Shown one piece after another: positions 32,594-41,006 of a DNA stretch of 64,000 nt. The DNA comes from Hydrogenobacter sp. T-8. GTDB lineage: Bacteria; Aquificota; Aquificia; Aquificales; Aquificaceae. Below the pieces are notes generated by a model. The model made no database searches. It had not been told where the DNA came from and worked only from the letters and a program-made list of their open reading frames with translations. Positions within the stretch are counted from its first letter, which is position 1. Every line of letters starts with the position of its first letter. Made by a program: the position numbers and the translations under genes. The stretch is from the NCBI RefSeq assembly GCF_011006175.1, contig NZ_CP048795.1:434001-498000 (forward strand), written 5' to 3'.

Positions 32594-33698
32594 CTACGCA
32601 TACAGAAACCTAAGATACACCAAGAACCATCCTCTTAGAATACCAAGGGTTTCTCTCCTGCTTGAACTTTTAAAGGCTATGGGTCTCCTCACAGAGGCGG
32701 AGCTTGTAGAAAGCAGACCAGCCCAGTGGAAGGAGTTGAAGCTTTTCCATGAGGAAGAGTATCTCAGAGCCCTTGAAGAGTGCGACCACTGTCAGTGTGT
32801 AAAGAGAGAGCATAGAGAGAGGTTTAACATAGGCACCTATGAGAACCCAGTGTCTCCAGCCATGTGGAGGGGTTCTCTGCTTGCCACTGGTTCTTCCGTG
32901 CAGGCGGTGGAGCTGTTTCTTGAGGGTTTTACCACCTTTAATCCTGCGGGTGGTATGCACCACGCTTATCCCTCAAGAGCAAACGGCTTTTGTTTTATAA
33001 ACGACCCTGGCGTAGCCCTCCAGTATCTCCTTTCAAAGGGTTATAAGAGAATCCTATACATAGACCTTGATGCACACCACTGCGACGGAGTGCAAGACTT
33101 TTTCTACGAGGATGACCGGGTGTTTGTCTTGTCCCTGCATCAGTCTCCTGAGTATGCCTTTCCCTTCAAGAGAGGCTTTATCCATGAGCGAGGCTTTGGA
33201 AGAGGTAAAGGCTACAATCTCAACATACCACTACCAAAAGGGCTCAATGACAGGGAGTTTCTGTTTGTTCTTGAAAAGCTATTGCCAAAATTGGCAGACC
33301 TTTTTAAGCCAGAGGTATATATCCTCCAACTTGGCACCGATGTTCTAAGTGAGGATTACCTTTCTAAGTTTGAGCTTTCCAACTGGGGCTTTCTTAAGGC
33401 TTTTGACCTAATAAGAGATATCCTTGGAGAGGGTATATATCTTGGAGGTGGAGGCTATCATCCTATTGCACTCGCAAGAGCTTGGTCTCTTCTATGGTGT
33501 AGAATGTCGGGAAGGGACATACCCAAAAGCCTAAACCAAAAGGCAAGGGAACTTTTGCTTTCTGTAGACTTTGAAGAGTTTGACGATGAGGTAGATAGGA
33601 GCTATATGTATGAACTGCTTTTAGATATGCCAAGAGAAGGAAGTGTTAGAGAGGAGGTGAAAAGGGTTGTTAAAGAGGCTATAACCTATTATGAATGA
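32565..33698 (+). CDS. Histone-deacetylase-family hydrolase (AcuC/acetylpolyamine amidohydrolase-like)
   Basis: A 377-residue zinc hydrolase of the arginase/deacetylase fold. Active-site residues are present: GGMHHAYPSRANGFCF (tandem His), YIDLDAHHCDGVQ (Asp-x-His zinc ligands), LQLGTDVLSEDY (Asp) and GGGGYHP (Tyr). It should remove acetyl groups from lysine side chains or small amines. AcuC acts on acetyl-CoA synthetase; because the cell makes branched polyamines, an acetylpolyamine substrate is also possible. It overlaps the CBS gene by 29 bp and is convergent with sco by 10 bp. Confidence 0.87.
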   Translation: MRKSSRLIGSYAYRNLRYTKNHPLRIPRVSLLLELLKAMGLLTEAELVESRPAQWKELKLFHEEEYLRALEECDHCQCVKREHRERFNIGTYENPVSPAMWRGSLLATGSSVQAVELFLEGFTTFNPAGGMHHAYPSRANGFCFINDPGVALQYLLSKGYKRILYIDLDAHHCDGVQDFFYEDDRVFVLSLHQSPEYAFPFKRGFIHERGFGRGKGYNLNIPLPKGLNDREFLFVLEKLLPKLADLFKPEVYILQLGTDVLSEDYLSKFELSNWGFLKAFDLIRDILGEGIYLGGGGYHPIALARAWSLLWCRMSGRDIPKSLNQKARELLLSVDFEEFDDEVDRSYMYELLLDMPREGSVREEVKRVVKEAITYYE

Positions 33699-34414
33699 AA
33701 ATTCTTCTGTGCTTCCCTCTTGTGAAGGATCTTTGCACTGGTTATCACAAGGTAAAGACCGCTAAAAGCCAATCCCACGAGCCCAAGGAAGAAAAGAAAA
33801 CTTTTGAAATCTTCCAAGAAGTTTTTGGCACCTAAGGAATATTGTAGAGCCTTAGCCATCTCCTTTTTATCAAAGACCACACCATACACATACTTTTTAA
33901 TCTTCATATCTGGAGACACAAACACCACAAGGTTAGGATGAACAAAATCCTTCGTCTCAGGAATGGACATAAACCTAAAGTCTATAGCATCCACGAGCCT
34001 AAAAAGGTCCTCTTTTGTCTTTGCCCTAACCACCTTCCAGCCTTCACCGTCAAGACCATATTTCTCCTGAAAGGCTCTAATGTCCTCTTGTCCGTCAGAT
34101 GGGTCAAAGGTAAAGGAGAGAACCCAAAAGTCTTGCCCTGGCTTTCCAAGGAAAGGAATTACCTTTTTTAGGGAGTCCGTTATTATGGGACAGGCGGAGT
34201 TGCAGTGTGTGTAGATGGGGCTCAGGACTACGGGCTTCCCCTTTAGGCTGTGAAGGTTAAACTCTCTTCCTTTAGAGTCTACCAGAAGAACATCTGGAAG
34301 CTCTCTGCCAAGGGTTTTACCTTCGTTAGGAGGTATTCCCGTTGAACCCTCCTGGGAAAAGGCGGTAATAAAAAAAAGGAGGAGGGCTAAAAGCCCTCCA
34401 GACAAATGGCGCAC
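33689..34414 (-). CDS. SCO1/SenC family copper protein for oxidase assembly
   Basis: Sco proteins deliver copper or reduce the CuA site of cytochrome oxidase. The product has an N-terminal signal/anchor (HLSGGLLALLLFFITAF), the thioredoxin fold with CNSACP and the metal histidine in FVHPN, and a C-terminal helix near the end (FLGLVGLAFSGLYLVIT). I chose the GTG at 34414 because GAGGG lies 7 nt upstream and it follows the coxA stop; a start at 34459 would overlap coxA by 35 bp. Its signal-peptide codons form a perfect intrinsic terminator, described separately. It is the last gene of the cox operon. Confidence 0.87.
   Translation of the reverse strand: MRHLSGGLLALLLFFITAFSQEGSTGIPPNEGKTLGRELPDVLLVDSKGREFNLHSLKGKPVVLSPIYTHCNSACPIITDSLKKVIPFLGKPGQDFWVLSFTFDPSDGQEDIRAFQEKYGLDGEGWKVVRAKTKEDLFRLVDAIDFRFMSIPETKDFVHPNLVVFVSPDMKIKKYVYGVVFDKKEMAKALQYSLGAKNFLEDFKSFLFFLGLVGLAFSGLYLVITSAKILHKREAQKNFHS
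34370..34399 (-). terminator. Intrinsic terminator inside the sco coding start
   Basis: On the minus strand GGAGGGCT (34399-34392), TTT, AGCCCTCC (34388-34381) form an 8-bp stem; TCC then eight T (34377-34370) follow. It lies after coxA, within codons 6-18 of sco, so it should end part of the cox transcripts and lower sco expression. Confidence 0.75.
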
Positions 34415-34424
34415 GACGGAACCC

Positions 34425-36170
34425 TCATTTAATAACCTCTGCCATTTCCTTCTTTTCATCCTTTGCGGACTGAGGTTTTGTTATAGGTGCTGGGCTTTTA
34501 TCGTTATAGCCAGGGGAATCAAAGAATACACCCCTCTTTGTAACGTCGTATAGTGCTGGTATGTAAGACACGAGAAAGAGCAAGGAGCTGAAAACAACCC
34601 AAGGGGTAAGTTTCTGAAGTGCTGGCATCTTCTCATCATGATACGGCTCCGCAGTGGGAACTTCAAGCTCCGCCTCCTTAGTAGCTGGAGATAGCAATGT
34701 TCCAAAAAAGGAAACCGCCCAGAAGATAAAGCCAACCACTATAAGCACCCCTGCAAACACGGAAAGTTCCGCATAACCTACCCATTCTGGTCGGTAAATG
34801 GGTGATTCTGGGTTTAAATAAGATATGCCTGTGTTTGTTCTTCTTGGAAACCCATGAAAGCCTGCAATAGACATGGCATATTCAAATATAAGCATACCCT
34901 GCCACCAGAGCCATGGAGCTAACACCGCAAGGCCTTTGAACCTTATCTCTTTTCCAGTAAGCTGAGAAAGGAAGAAAAGGGACATACCGAGGAAAACGAG
35001 CGTCACAAGACCGCCAACGGTAGTATGAAAGTGGCCCGGCACAAAAGAAGTGTTGTGGACAACTTGGTTCATGTTGTAAGAAGCGTTTACTATGCCCGTT
35101 ATACCTCCAACAAAGAAAAGGAAAAGACCCGCCATGAAGTAAGAAACAAGCCACTTATTACCCTCAAGGCTTATGTAGGGTATTTTTGTCCACCAATAGA
35201 AAAGGGAGTTTCTAACTTCTGGGTATTTAGATTTTATGGAGTATTCAAGAGATGCAGCAACAGTAAAGGCGGTTATCATGCTTGGAACAGCCACACCGAA
35301 GGTGAAAAGGGCATGTATAAGTTTGTAATTGTTGGTTATTCCGGGTTCTGTAAACTGGTGGTGAAGACCTACAGGGAAGGAAAAGATAAGGAAGAGTATA
35401 AACACAAACCTCGCAGCACCATCAGAATAGAGTTTGCCATCACCTGTGACTATCTTTGGAAGGACTGTGTAAAGCATTACATAAGCTGGCAGAAGCCAGA
35501 AGTAAACTACTGGGTGTCCAAACGCCCAGAAGAGGGTTCTGGCAAGAGATGGATTTATTTCCTGAACAAGACCAAGGGAAAGAGGAAGGAGTTGGAAGAG
35601 AACTTCAATAACCACTGGCACCACCATTATTACCCACATGATGTGGTTTATTAGCATGCCGTAAACTGCAAAAGGGACCTTTTGACCAGGGTTCTCTCTT
35701 TTCCATAAGATGTAATTGGGTAGCCAGTCAAAGAAAAGAGGAACTATAGAACCTATTATCAGTAGTGCAGCACCAAGATAAAAGCTCCAATGGGCTATAA
35801 GGGGAGGATAGAAGGTATAAAGCACATTTGCTTTACCAGTGAACATAGCCCAAGCTGCCATAAGCGTGCCACCAAACATGAGAATAAGGCTTAGCCATTG
35901 CACAGCAGGTCTAAGAGGCTTCTTCAGATAATAGAGAAATACGATATTTCCAAGGGCAACTATGATTATGGTGGTAAAGACTATAGCGTTTATGACACCG
36001 TGTAGAGTAAGCCCCTGATAGTATTCTATGCCACCCACTGACATGTCTTTTATAACCCCAGCCCTGTAAAGCACCTGCATAAGACCGTGGTATATACCAA
36101 AAACAAGGAACAAGATGGGAAAAACTATTTCCGCCACTATGATGTTTCTTATTGTTTTATCCACCTTCAT
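34425..36170 (-). CDS. coxA: Cytochrome c oxidase subunit I, ba3 type
   Basis: The 581-residue heme-copper oxidase core subunit has about thirteen helices. LTLHGVINAIVF holds the low-spin heme His, WAFGHPVVYFWLLPAYV the CuB His-Tyr region, LHHQFTEPG the CuB histidines and FVPGHFHTTVGG the heme a3 and low-spin heme His. The sequence fits B-family (ba3) enzymes, which have high oxygen affinity and occur in Thermus and Aquificota. It reduces O2 to water while pumping protons. It lies in the order IIa-II-I-sco. Confidence 0.93.
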   Translation of the reverse strand: MKVDKTIRNIIVAEIVFPILFLVFGIYHGLMQVLYRAGVIKDMSVGGIEYYQGLTLHGVINAIVFTTIIIVALGNIVFLYYLKKPLRPAVQWLSLILMFGGTLMAAWAMFTGKANVLYTFYPPLIAHWSFYLGAALLIIGSIVPLFFDWLPNYILWKRENPGQKVPFAVYGMLINHIMWVIMVVPVVIEVLFQLLPLSLGLVQEINPSLARTLFWAFGHPVVYFWLLPAYVMLYTVLPKIVTGDGKLYSDGAARFVFILFLIFSFPVGLHHQFTEPGITNNYKLIHALFTFGVAVPSMITAFTVAASLEYSIKSKYPEVRNSLFYWWTKIPYISLEGNKWLVSYFMAGLFLFFVGGITGIVNASYNMNQVVHNTSFVPGHFHTTVGGLVTLVFLGMSLFFLSQLTGKEIRFKGLAVLAPWLWWQGMLIFEYAMSIAGFHGFPRRTNTGISYLNPESPIYRPEWVGYAELSVFAGVLIVVGFIFWAVSFFGTLLSPATKEAELEVPTAEPYHDEKMPALQKLTPWVVFSSLLFLVSYIPALYDVTKRGVFFDSPGYNDKSPAPITKPQSAKDEKKEMAEVIK

Positions 36171-36182
36171 GGCAAACCTCCT

Positions 36183-36620
36183 TTACTTAACAACTATTTT
36201 TGTAGCCATGTCTTGATGTCCTATACCACAGTATTCATGGCAGACTATGTGATAAACGCCCGGCTTGTCGAACTTATACCTCGCATAGGCAACAGTTCCT
36301 GGAATCGCCATTAGGTTAACGTTTGTCCCGTCAATCTGAAAGCCATGTATAACATCACCGCTGGTTAGGTAAATATCCACTACAGAACCTGCTGGTATTT
36401 CCACATCCGCTGGCTCAAAATACCACATTTTAGCAAGATAGTGAATCTCGTATCTGTTGGGAGCGTGCTGGATTACCTTCCCTTCTGTAAAGGGTTTTAC
36501 ATCGGTTATGCATGTGGGAACATCGATGTTGAGAACCTTTGCTGCGTAGACCAGCAAACTTGCAAAGAAACCAAGAAAACCCACCGCAAGCACAAGGGCT
36601 GTCTTTTCCGCCTTATCCAT
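36183..36620 (-). CDS. coxB: Cytochrome c oxidase subunit II (CuA), ba3 type
   Basis: A 145-residue protein with a single N-terminal helix (about 8-27) and a cupredoxin domain. CuA ligands are in VCHEYCGIGHQDM (two Cys, His, Met) with the upstream His in DVIHGF. The short length and single anchor match ba3 subunit II. It accepts electrons from a cytochrome c and passes them to subunit I. It lies 12 bp before coxA. Confidence 0.92.
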   Translation of the reverse strand: MDKAEKTALVLAVGFLGFFASLLVYAAKVLNIDVPTCITDVKPFTEGKVIQHAPNRYEIHYLAKMWYFEPADVEIPAGSVVDIYLTSGDVIHGFQIDGTNVNLMAIPGTVAYARYKFDKPGVYHIVCHEYCGIGHQDMATKIVVK

Positions 36621-36632
36621 GGCTACACCTCC

Positions 36633-36758
36633 TTATGGTTGTGTCTGACCCCTTACCAGCATGGTAAAGTATGTGGACAGCCATACAAGGGCGTAAAAGC
36701 CCAACATGAAGAGAAAGAAGGCTACTGCCCCTTTGGGAAAGAAGTGCTCGTCCTTCAT
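36633..36758 (-). CDS. Cytochrome c oxidase subunit IIa (single-helix)
   Basis: The 41-residue frame starts MKDEHFFPKGAVAFF and has one hydrophobic helix (about 11-32). It matches in position and size the IIa subunit of Thermus ba3 oxidase, which supplies the helix missing from the short subunit II. The start at 36758 was chosen over a longer frame because AGGAGGT lies 5 nt upstream and the preceding codons are promoter and leader sequence. It is the first gene of the cox operon. Confidence 0.8.
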   Translation of the reverse strand: MKDEHFFPKGAVAFFLFMLGFYALVWLSTYFTMLVRGQTQP

Positions 36759-36807
36759 GGCATACCTCCTATAAGTATTTTTTATAATGCAATAAAGCTC
36801 ACTTATA

Positions 36808-36836
36808 AGTATATGCGAAGTCTTCTGTTTTGTCAA
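36808..36836 (-). promoter_or_regulatory. Consensus promoter of the cox operon
   Basis: On the minus strand TTGACA (36836-36831), 17 bp, TATACT (36813-36808): nearly perfect housekeeping promoter, about 43 nt before the IIa ATG. The 140-bp gap to thiS beyond it is AT-rich with no other clear signal. Confidence 0.8.
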
Positions 36837-36974
36837 GTTTTATTAAAAGAAAGATTTATTCAATTTCTTCTTTTCACCTTTTATGGTTTATTAATCTGAA
36901 ATAAGTAATTAAGAATATGCCGATATACTTATACATCTTGCAAAACAGAGACAAGGTCTATATTTAATAATTCC

Positions 36975-37181
36975 ATGAGGATCATAGTTAACGGTAAGCT
37001 ATTGGAGGTGGAAGAGGATATAAGTCTACTTGCTCTTTTAGAGAAAAACCGCATAGAGATAAGACCAGTAGGTCTTGCAGTGGCGGTAAACGAAGAGATA
37101 GTGCCAAAGAGCAAATACGAAGAATATAAGCTCAAGGAGGGAGACAGGGTTGAAATAGTAAACATCGTAGGAGGTGGATAG
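36975..37181 (+). CDS. thiS: Thiamine sulfur carrier ThiS
   Basis: A 68-residue ubiquitin-like protein that begins MRIIVNGKLLEVEED and ends NIVGGG, so it has the C-terminal diglycine that is adenylated and thiocarboxylated to donate sulfur for the thiamine thiazole. The stop TAG is directly followed by the thiG ATG. No TPP riboswitch core is visible upstream. Confidence 0.93.
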   Translation: MRIIVNGKLLEVEEDISLLALLEKNRIEIRPVGLAVAVNEEIVPKSKYEEYKLKEGDRVEIVNIVGGG

Positions 37182-37985
37182 ATGTTGGACTATGAGAGGC
37201 TTTTGGAGGAGGACTACCTTGAAATTGCAGGCAGGCGTTTTCGCTCAAGGCTTATCATAGGCTCTGGAAAGTTTAAGAGCTTTCAAGAAAACAAGGAAGT
37301 TCTTGAAGCGTCTGGTGCGGAGATTATCACCGTGGCGGTCCGTAGGGTCAACATCACTGACCGTAGTAAGGAAAACCTCCTTGATTACATAGACCCACAG
37401 AAATACCAGATACTGCCAAACACCGCTGGATGCTACACTGCGGAAGAAGCCATAAAGACCGCCATGCTGGCAAGGGAAGCAACTGGCATAAACTGGATAA
37501 AGCTGGAGGTAATAGGCGACCAAAAGACCCTCCTACCAGATATGGAAGAGACCCTAAAGGCGGCGAAGTTCCTTGTAAAGGAAGGCTTTGTAGTTCTGCC
37601 CTATATCTTTGACGACCCTGTGTATGCCAAGAAGTTTGAGGATGTAGGCTGTGCAGCGGTAATGCCCCTTGCAGCACCCATAGGCTCGGGTCTTGGCATG
37701 CAAAATCCTTATAACCTTATCTTCATAAAGGAAGCTGTTTCCGTGCCTGTTATAGTGGATGCGGGTATCGGCAGTGCTGCGGACATTCCACCGGTGATGG
37801 AGCTTGGTGTGGACGCAATTCTTACCAATACAGCCCTCGCAGAAGCAAAAGACCCCATAAAGATGGCGGTAGCTATGAAGTATGCGGTTATTGCAGGAAG
37901 GCTCTCATACCTTGCGGGTAGAATGCCAAAGAGAACCTATGCAGTGCCTTCCTCCCCCCTTAAGGGAGTGCCCTACAAAACATGA
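37182..37985 (+). CDS. thiG: Thiazole synthase ThiG
   Basis: ThiG condenses deoxyxylulose 5-phosphate, dehydroglycine and ThiS thiocarboxylate into the thiazole of thiamine. The 267-residue TIM-barrel protein shows [24 protein letters not shown], the Schiff-base lysine region WIKLEVIGD, and the phosphate loop [17 protein letters not shown]. It is complete, sits directly after thiS and overlaps hemY by 4 bp. Confidence 0.95.
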   Translation: MLDYERLLEEDYLEIAGRRFRSRLIIGSGKFKSFQENKEVLEASGAEIITVAVRRVNITDRSKENLLDYIDPQKYQILPNTAGCYTAEEAIKTAMLAREATGINWIKLEVIGDQKTLLPDMEETLKAAKFLVKEGFVVLPYIFDDPVYAKKFEDVGCAAVMPLAAPIGSGLGMQNPYNLIFIKEAVSVPVIVDAGIGSAADIPPVMELGVDAILTNTALAEAKDPIKMAVAMKYAVIAGRLSYLAGRMPKRTYAVPSSPLKGVPYKT

Positions 37986-39304
37986 TAGATGTTGCGGTAG
38001 TTGGTGCAGGCATATCGGGTCTTTCTGTAGCCTTTCATCTTAAAAGCAAAGGCTTTAGTGTTCATGTCTTTGAAAAGGAAGAGCTACCCGGTGGCAACAT
38101 ACAGACTGTAAGAAAAAATGGATACATACTTGAGCTTGGTCCTCAAACAGTATTGGCGGATGCAAAAGTAGAGGAGTTTTTAAGGAAAGTAGGCATAAGC
38201 CCCCAATATGCGGAGGAGAGCTCCAAAATAAGGTATGTTTACAAAAAAGGTAAACTAATACCCCTTCCCATGTCTCCCGTTAGTTTTTTCAAGTCTCCCC
38301 TTTTGTCCTTAAGTGCCAAGCTAAGGGTTTTGAGAGAGCCCTTTGTCCCACCTTCAGTAAAGACAGAGGAAAGCATAGGAGAATTTGTCCGTAGAAGGCT
38401 TGGCAAAGAGTTCCTTGACTACATAGTTGCCCCCTTTGTGTCTGGTGTTTACGCAGGAGACCCAGAAAGGCTCTCTGTAAAATACGCAGTCAGAAGGGTC
38501 TACGAGCTTGAGCAAAAATTTGGAAGCCTTATAAAAGGAGCTATAAAGCTGAAGTCTTTGGGTCCTGGTGGTAGGCTTATATCCTTTGAGGGTGGAAACC
38601 ACACATTAATAGACAGGCTTTCCTCTGAGCTAAAGGTGGATACGGAAAACGTGGTTCTCAAAATAAGAAGAAAGGAAAACTACTTTGTGCTTGATGCTAA
38701 AAAGGGTAAGTATGAAGCAAAGGCTGTCGTGGTCTCCGCTCCTGCTACCTCCGCAGGCTATCTTATAAGAGATATATCATGGAGTGCGTCAGAGGAGTTT
38801 GACAATATATATTACGCACCGATTATAGTCCTACACGTGAGCGTAAGGTCTGGTTCAATCCCTCCTGGCTTTGGCTTTCTTGTGCCAAGGGTAGAAGGTA
38901 AGAGAATTCTCGGAGTTTTGTTCTCCTCTCAAATATTCAAAGGCAGGTCTCCAGAAGGCAAGGAGCTTTTGACCATCTACATGGGTGGAGCTACAGACCC
39001 AGAGCTTGTGGACTACGAAGATGAAGCCATTGTAAGCATAGCGGAGAGAGAGCTAAAGGAGACCCTCAATATGGACAAGGTGGATGTTCTCCACCTTACC
39101 CGCTGGAAGAAGGCTATTCCCCAGTATACGCTGGGGTATGGAAGATACATGGAGCTGGCAAAGACCTTGGAAGGAGAAAATCCCGGGCTTTTCCTGACGG
39201 GCAACTATCTCACAGGAGTCTCAGTAGCGGACTGCATAAGGTCAAGCTACCAAGTAGCCCAAAGAGTAGAAGATTACCTAACAGGAGGCAAGTACCCTTC
39301 TTAG
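37982..39304 (+). CDS. hemY: Protoporphyrinogen/coproporphyrinogen oxidase (HemY type)
   Basis: A 440-residue FAD enzyme with the dinucleotide motif [17 protein letters not shown] at residues 4-20, the [13 protein letters not shown] motif and a C-terminal FAD contact ([18 protein letters not shown]). It oxidises protoporphyrinogen IX, or coproporphyrinogen III, in heme synthesis, which feeds the ba3 oxidase. The two substrates cannot be told apart here. It is coupled to thiG by ATGA; its end overlaps the convergent Mut7-C gene by 27 bp. Confidence 0.88.
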   Translation: MIDVAVVGAGISGLSVAFHLKSKGFSVHVFEKEELPGGNIQTVRKNGYILELGPQTVLADAKVEEFLRKVGISPQYAEESSKIRYVYKKGKLIPLPMSPVSFFKSPLLSLSAKLRVLREPFVPPSVKTEESIGEFVRRRLGKEFLDYIVAPFVSGVYAGDPERLSVKYAVRRVYELEQKFGSLIKGAIKLKSLGPGGRLISFEGGNHTLIDRLSSELKVDTENVVLKIRRKENYFVLDAKKGKYEAKAVVVSAPATSAGYLIRDISWSASEEFDNIYYAPIIVLHVSVRSGSIPPGFGFLVPRVEGKRILGVLFSSQIFKGRSPEGKELLTIYMGGATDPELVDYEDEAIVSIAERELKETLNMDKVDVLHLTRWKKAIPQYTLGYGRYMELAKTLEGENPGLFLTGNYLTGVSVADCIRSSYQVAQRVEDYLTGGKYPS

Positions 39305-39736
39305 AGTTCTTCTTAGCTTTGGGTGGTGCGAACCCTTCCAATAAACCTTACCGCACTGAGGGCATAGGGTAAAGTCCTCTCCATAAAGGTAAACCATGGG
39401 CGGTATTCTGTCTTTTACCTCCTCCCTGCTTACTCCCACCAACTGGGTGTTGCAGTAATAGCATCTGTTTAGCTTCAAAGAAGGCTCTATGTTAAAGTAT
39501 CTAATCAGAAGGCAGAGTTGAACCTTCCAATCTTCTTTGGGAATTATAAGGTATTCTATGCCCCAAGCTCTGAAGTGTGGCTCCAACTTCCTTGATGTGG
39601 TTATAAAAACCCTATCAGGATGCTTGATTATATCCGCTTTGCCTATGGGTCCTTTGAGAAGTAAGGCATCCTGGCCCAGAAGCCTGAGCCAGTGAGCAAT
39701 TTTATGAAGGTCTGCCTCAAGCAAAAACCTCTTCAA
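39278..39736 (-). CDS. Mut7-C (PIN-fold RNase-like) protein with zinc ribbon
   Basis: The 152-residue protein has the Mut7-C layout (formerly DUF82): an N-terminal PIN-like half with KRFLLEADLHKIAHWLRLLG and a conserved Asp, then FITTSRKLEP, and a C-terminal zinc ribbon with CYYCNTQL and CPQCGKVYW. The family is predicted to have RNase activity, but a physiological role in bacteria is not established. It is the last gene of a leftward operon and overlaps leuC by 20 bp. Confidence 0.82.
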   Translation of the reverse strand: MKRFLLEADLHKIAHWLRLLGQDALLLKGPIGKADIIKHPDRVFITTSRKLEPHFRAWGIEYLIIPKEDWKVQLCLLIRYFNIEPSLKLNRCYYCNTQLVGVSREEVKDRIPPMVYLYGEDFTLCPQCGKVYWKGSHHPKLRRTLRRVLASC

Positions 39737-41006
39737 GTTCTTCTTTTTTGACCACCTCCTCTGGGTGAGCTATTCTGCCGAGCACCGCACTCGCAGCCAC
39801 CACTGCAGGGTTTGCCAGATAGGCCTCGCTCTTTGGATGCCCCATCCTACCGGGGAAGTTTCTGTTAGATGTGGATATGCATCGCTCACCCTCCGCAAGT
39901 ATACCCATATGACCACCAAGACAGGGACCGCATGTGGAAACAGAGACAGAACATCCCGCAGATAGGAATATGTCTATAAGCCCTTCCTTTAGAGCCTGCA
40001 TGTAGACCTGCTTTGACGCAGGAATGACGATGCATCTTACATAAGGATGGACTTTTTTACCTTTTAGTATCTTTGCTGCAATCCTTAGGTCTTCTATTCT
40101 TCCGTTGGTGCAAGAGCCTATGAAGGCTTGGTCTATGCTTATATGCGTGGACTCAGACACAGGATGCACGTTAGAGGGCAGGTATGGCCAAGCCACAAGA
40201 GGTTCTATTCTGCTCGCATCCCACTCGTAAACCACTTCATACTGTGCATCTGGGTCGCTCTGGTATACCTTCCATGGCTTTTTAGCTCTTTGAGAGACAT
40301 ACTCTATAGTCTTTTCATCGGGTGCTATAATTCCGCTCTTGCCACCCGCCTCTATAGCCATATTTGCTATGGTTAGCCTCTGCTCCACAGAAAGGTTTCT
40401 TATAGCTTCGCCGTCAAATTCCATAGCCTTGTATAAAGCACCATCCACGCCTATATGACCGATAGTATGCAGGATAAGGTCTTTGCCAGAAACCCAAGGC
40501 TGGAGCTTTCCGTAGAAGATAAACTTCATGGTGGGTGGAACTTTTAGCCAGGTCTCTCCCGTTGCCATAGCGTAGGCTATGTCCGTAGAACCCATGCCTG
40601 TAGCAAAGGCACCTATACCTCCATAGGTGCATGTATGAGAGTCCGCACCCACCACCAAGTCTCCGGGAACCACAATGCCCTGCTCTGGCAGGATGGTATG
40701 CTCTATGCCCTCGCCCTCTTGGAAGAACCATTTAATGTTGTGTTTTCTTGCAAAGTCTCGCACCAGTTTTGCTTGCTCTGCGGACTTTATGTCCTTTGCA
40801 GGAACAAAATGAGAAAGCACAAGGGCTATCTTTTCTGGGTCAAAGACCTTCTCTATGCCATACTTTTCCAGTATCTTTATGGCAAGGGGTGCGGTCACAT
40901 CGTTTGCCATGGCGAGGTCTATCTTTACCGTTATAAGCTCACCGGGATAGACCTCCTTCCTGCCGGCGTGGTCTGCCAGTATCTTCTCCGTTATGGTCAT
41001 ACCCAT
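39717..41006 (-). CDS. leuC: 3-isopropylmalate dehydratase large subunit
   Basis: An aconitase-family [4Fe-4S] enzyme of 429 residues, the shorter archaeal-like type. It isomerises isopropylmalate in leucine synthesis with LeuD, which is not in the window. Signatures are VGADSHTCTYGGIGAFATGMG and FIGSCTNGRIEDLR, and the cluster cysteines in STCGPCLGGHMG. Homoaconitase belongs to the same subfamily and cannot be excluded. Its ATG overlaps the ftsH stop (TAATG). Confidence 0.88.
   Translation of the reverse strand: MGMTITEKILADHAGRKEVYPGELITVKIDLAMANDVTAPLAIKILEKYGIEKVFDPEKIALVLSHFVPAKDIKSAEQAKLVRDFARKHNIKWFFQEGEGIEHTILPEQGIVVPGDLVVGADSHTCTYGGIGAFATGMGSTDIAYAMATGETWLKVPPTMKFIFYGKLQPWVSGKDLILHTIGHIGVDGALYKAMEFDGEAIRNLSVEQRLTIANMAIEAGGKSGIIAPDEKTIEYVSQRAKKPWKVYQSDPDAQYEVVYEWDASRIEPLVAWPYLPSNVHPVSESTHISIDQAFIGSCTNGRIEDLRIAAKILKGKKVHPYVRCIVIPASKQVYMQALKEGLIDIFLSAGCSVSVSTCGPCLGGHMGILAEGERCISTSNRNFPGRMGHPKSEAYLANPAVVAASAVLGRIAHPEEVVKKEELEEVFA

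Noticed and set aside
35025-35654. 209-codon plus-strand frame
   Set aside because: It is antisense to coxA, which has full family motifs; the frame has no recognisable domain or ribosome site.
36840-36974. TPP riboswitch before thiS
   Set aside because: The short AT-rich gap has no CTGAGA core or the paired arms; only the cox promoter on the other strand is evident.
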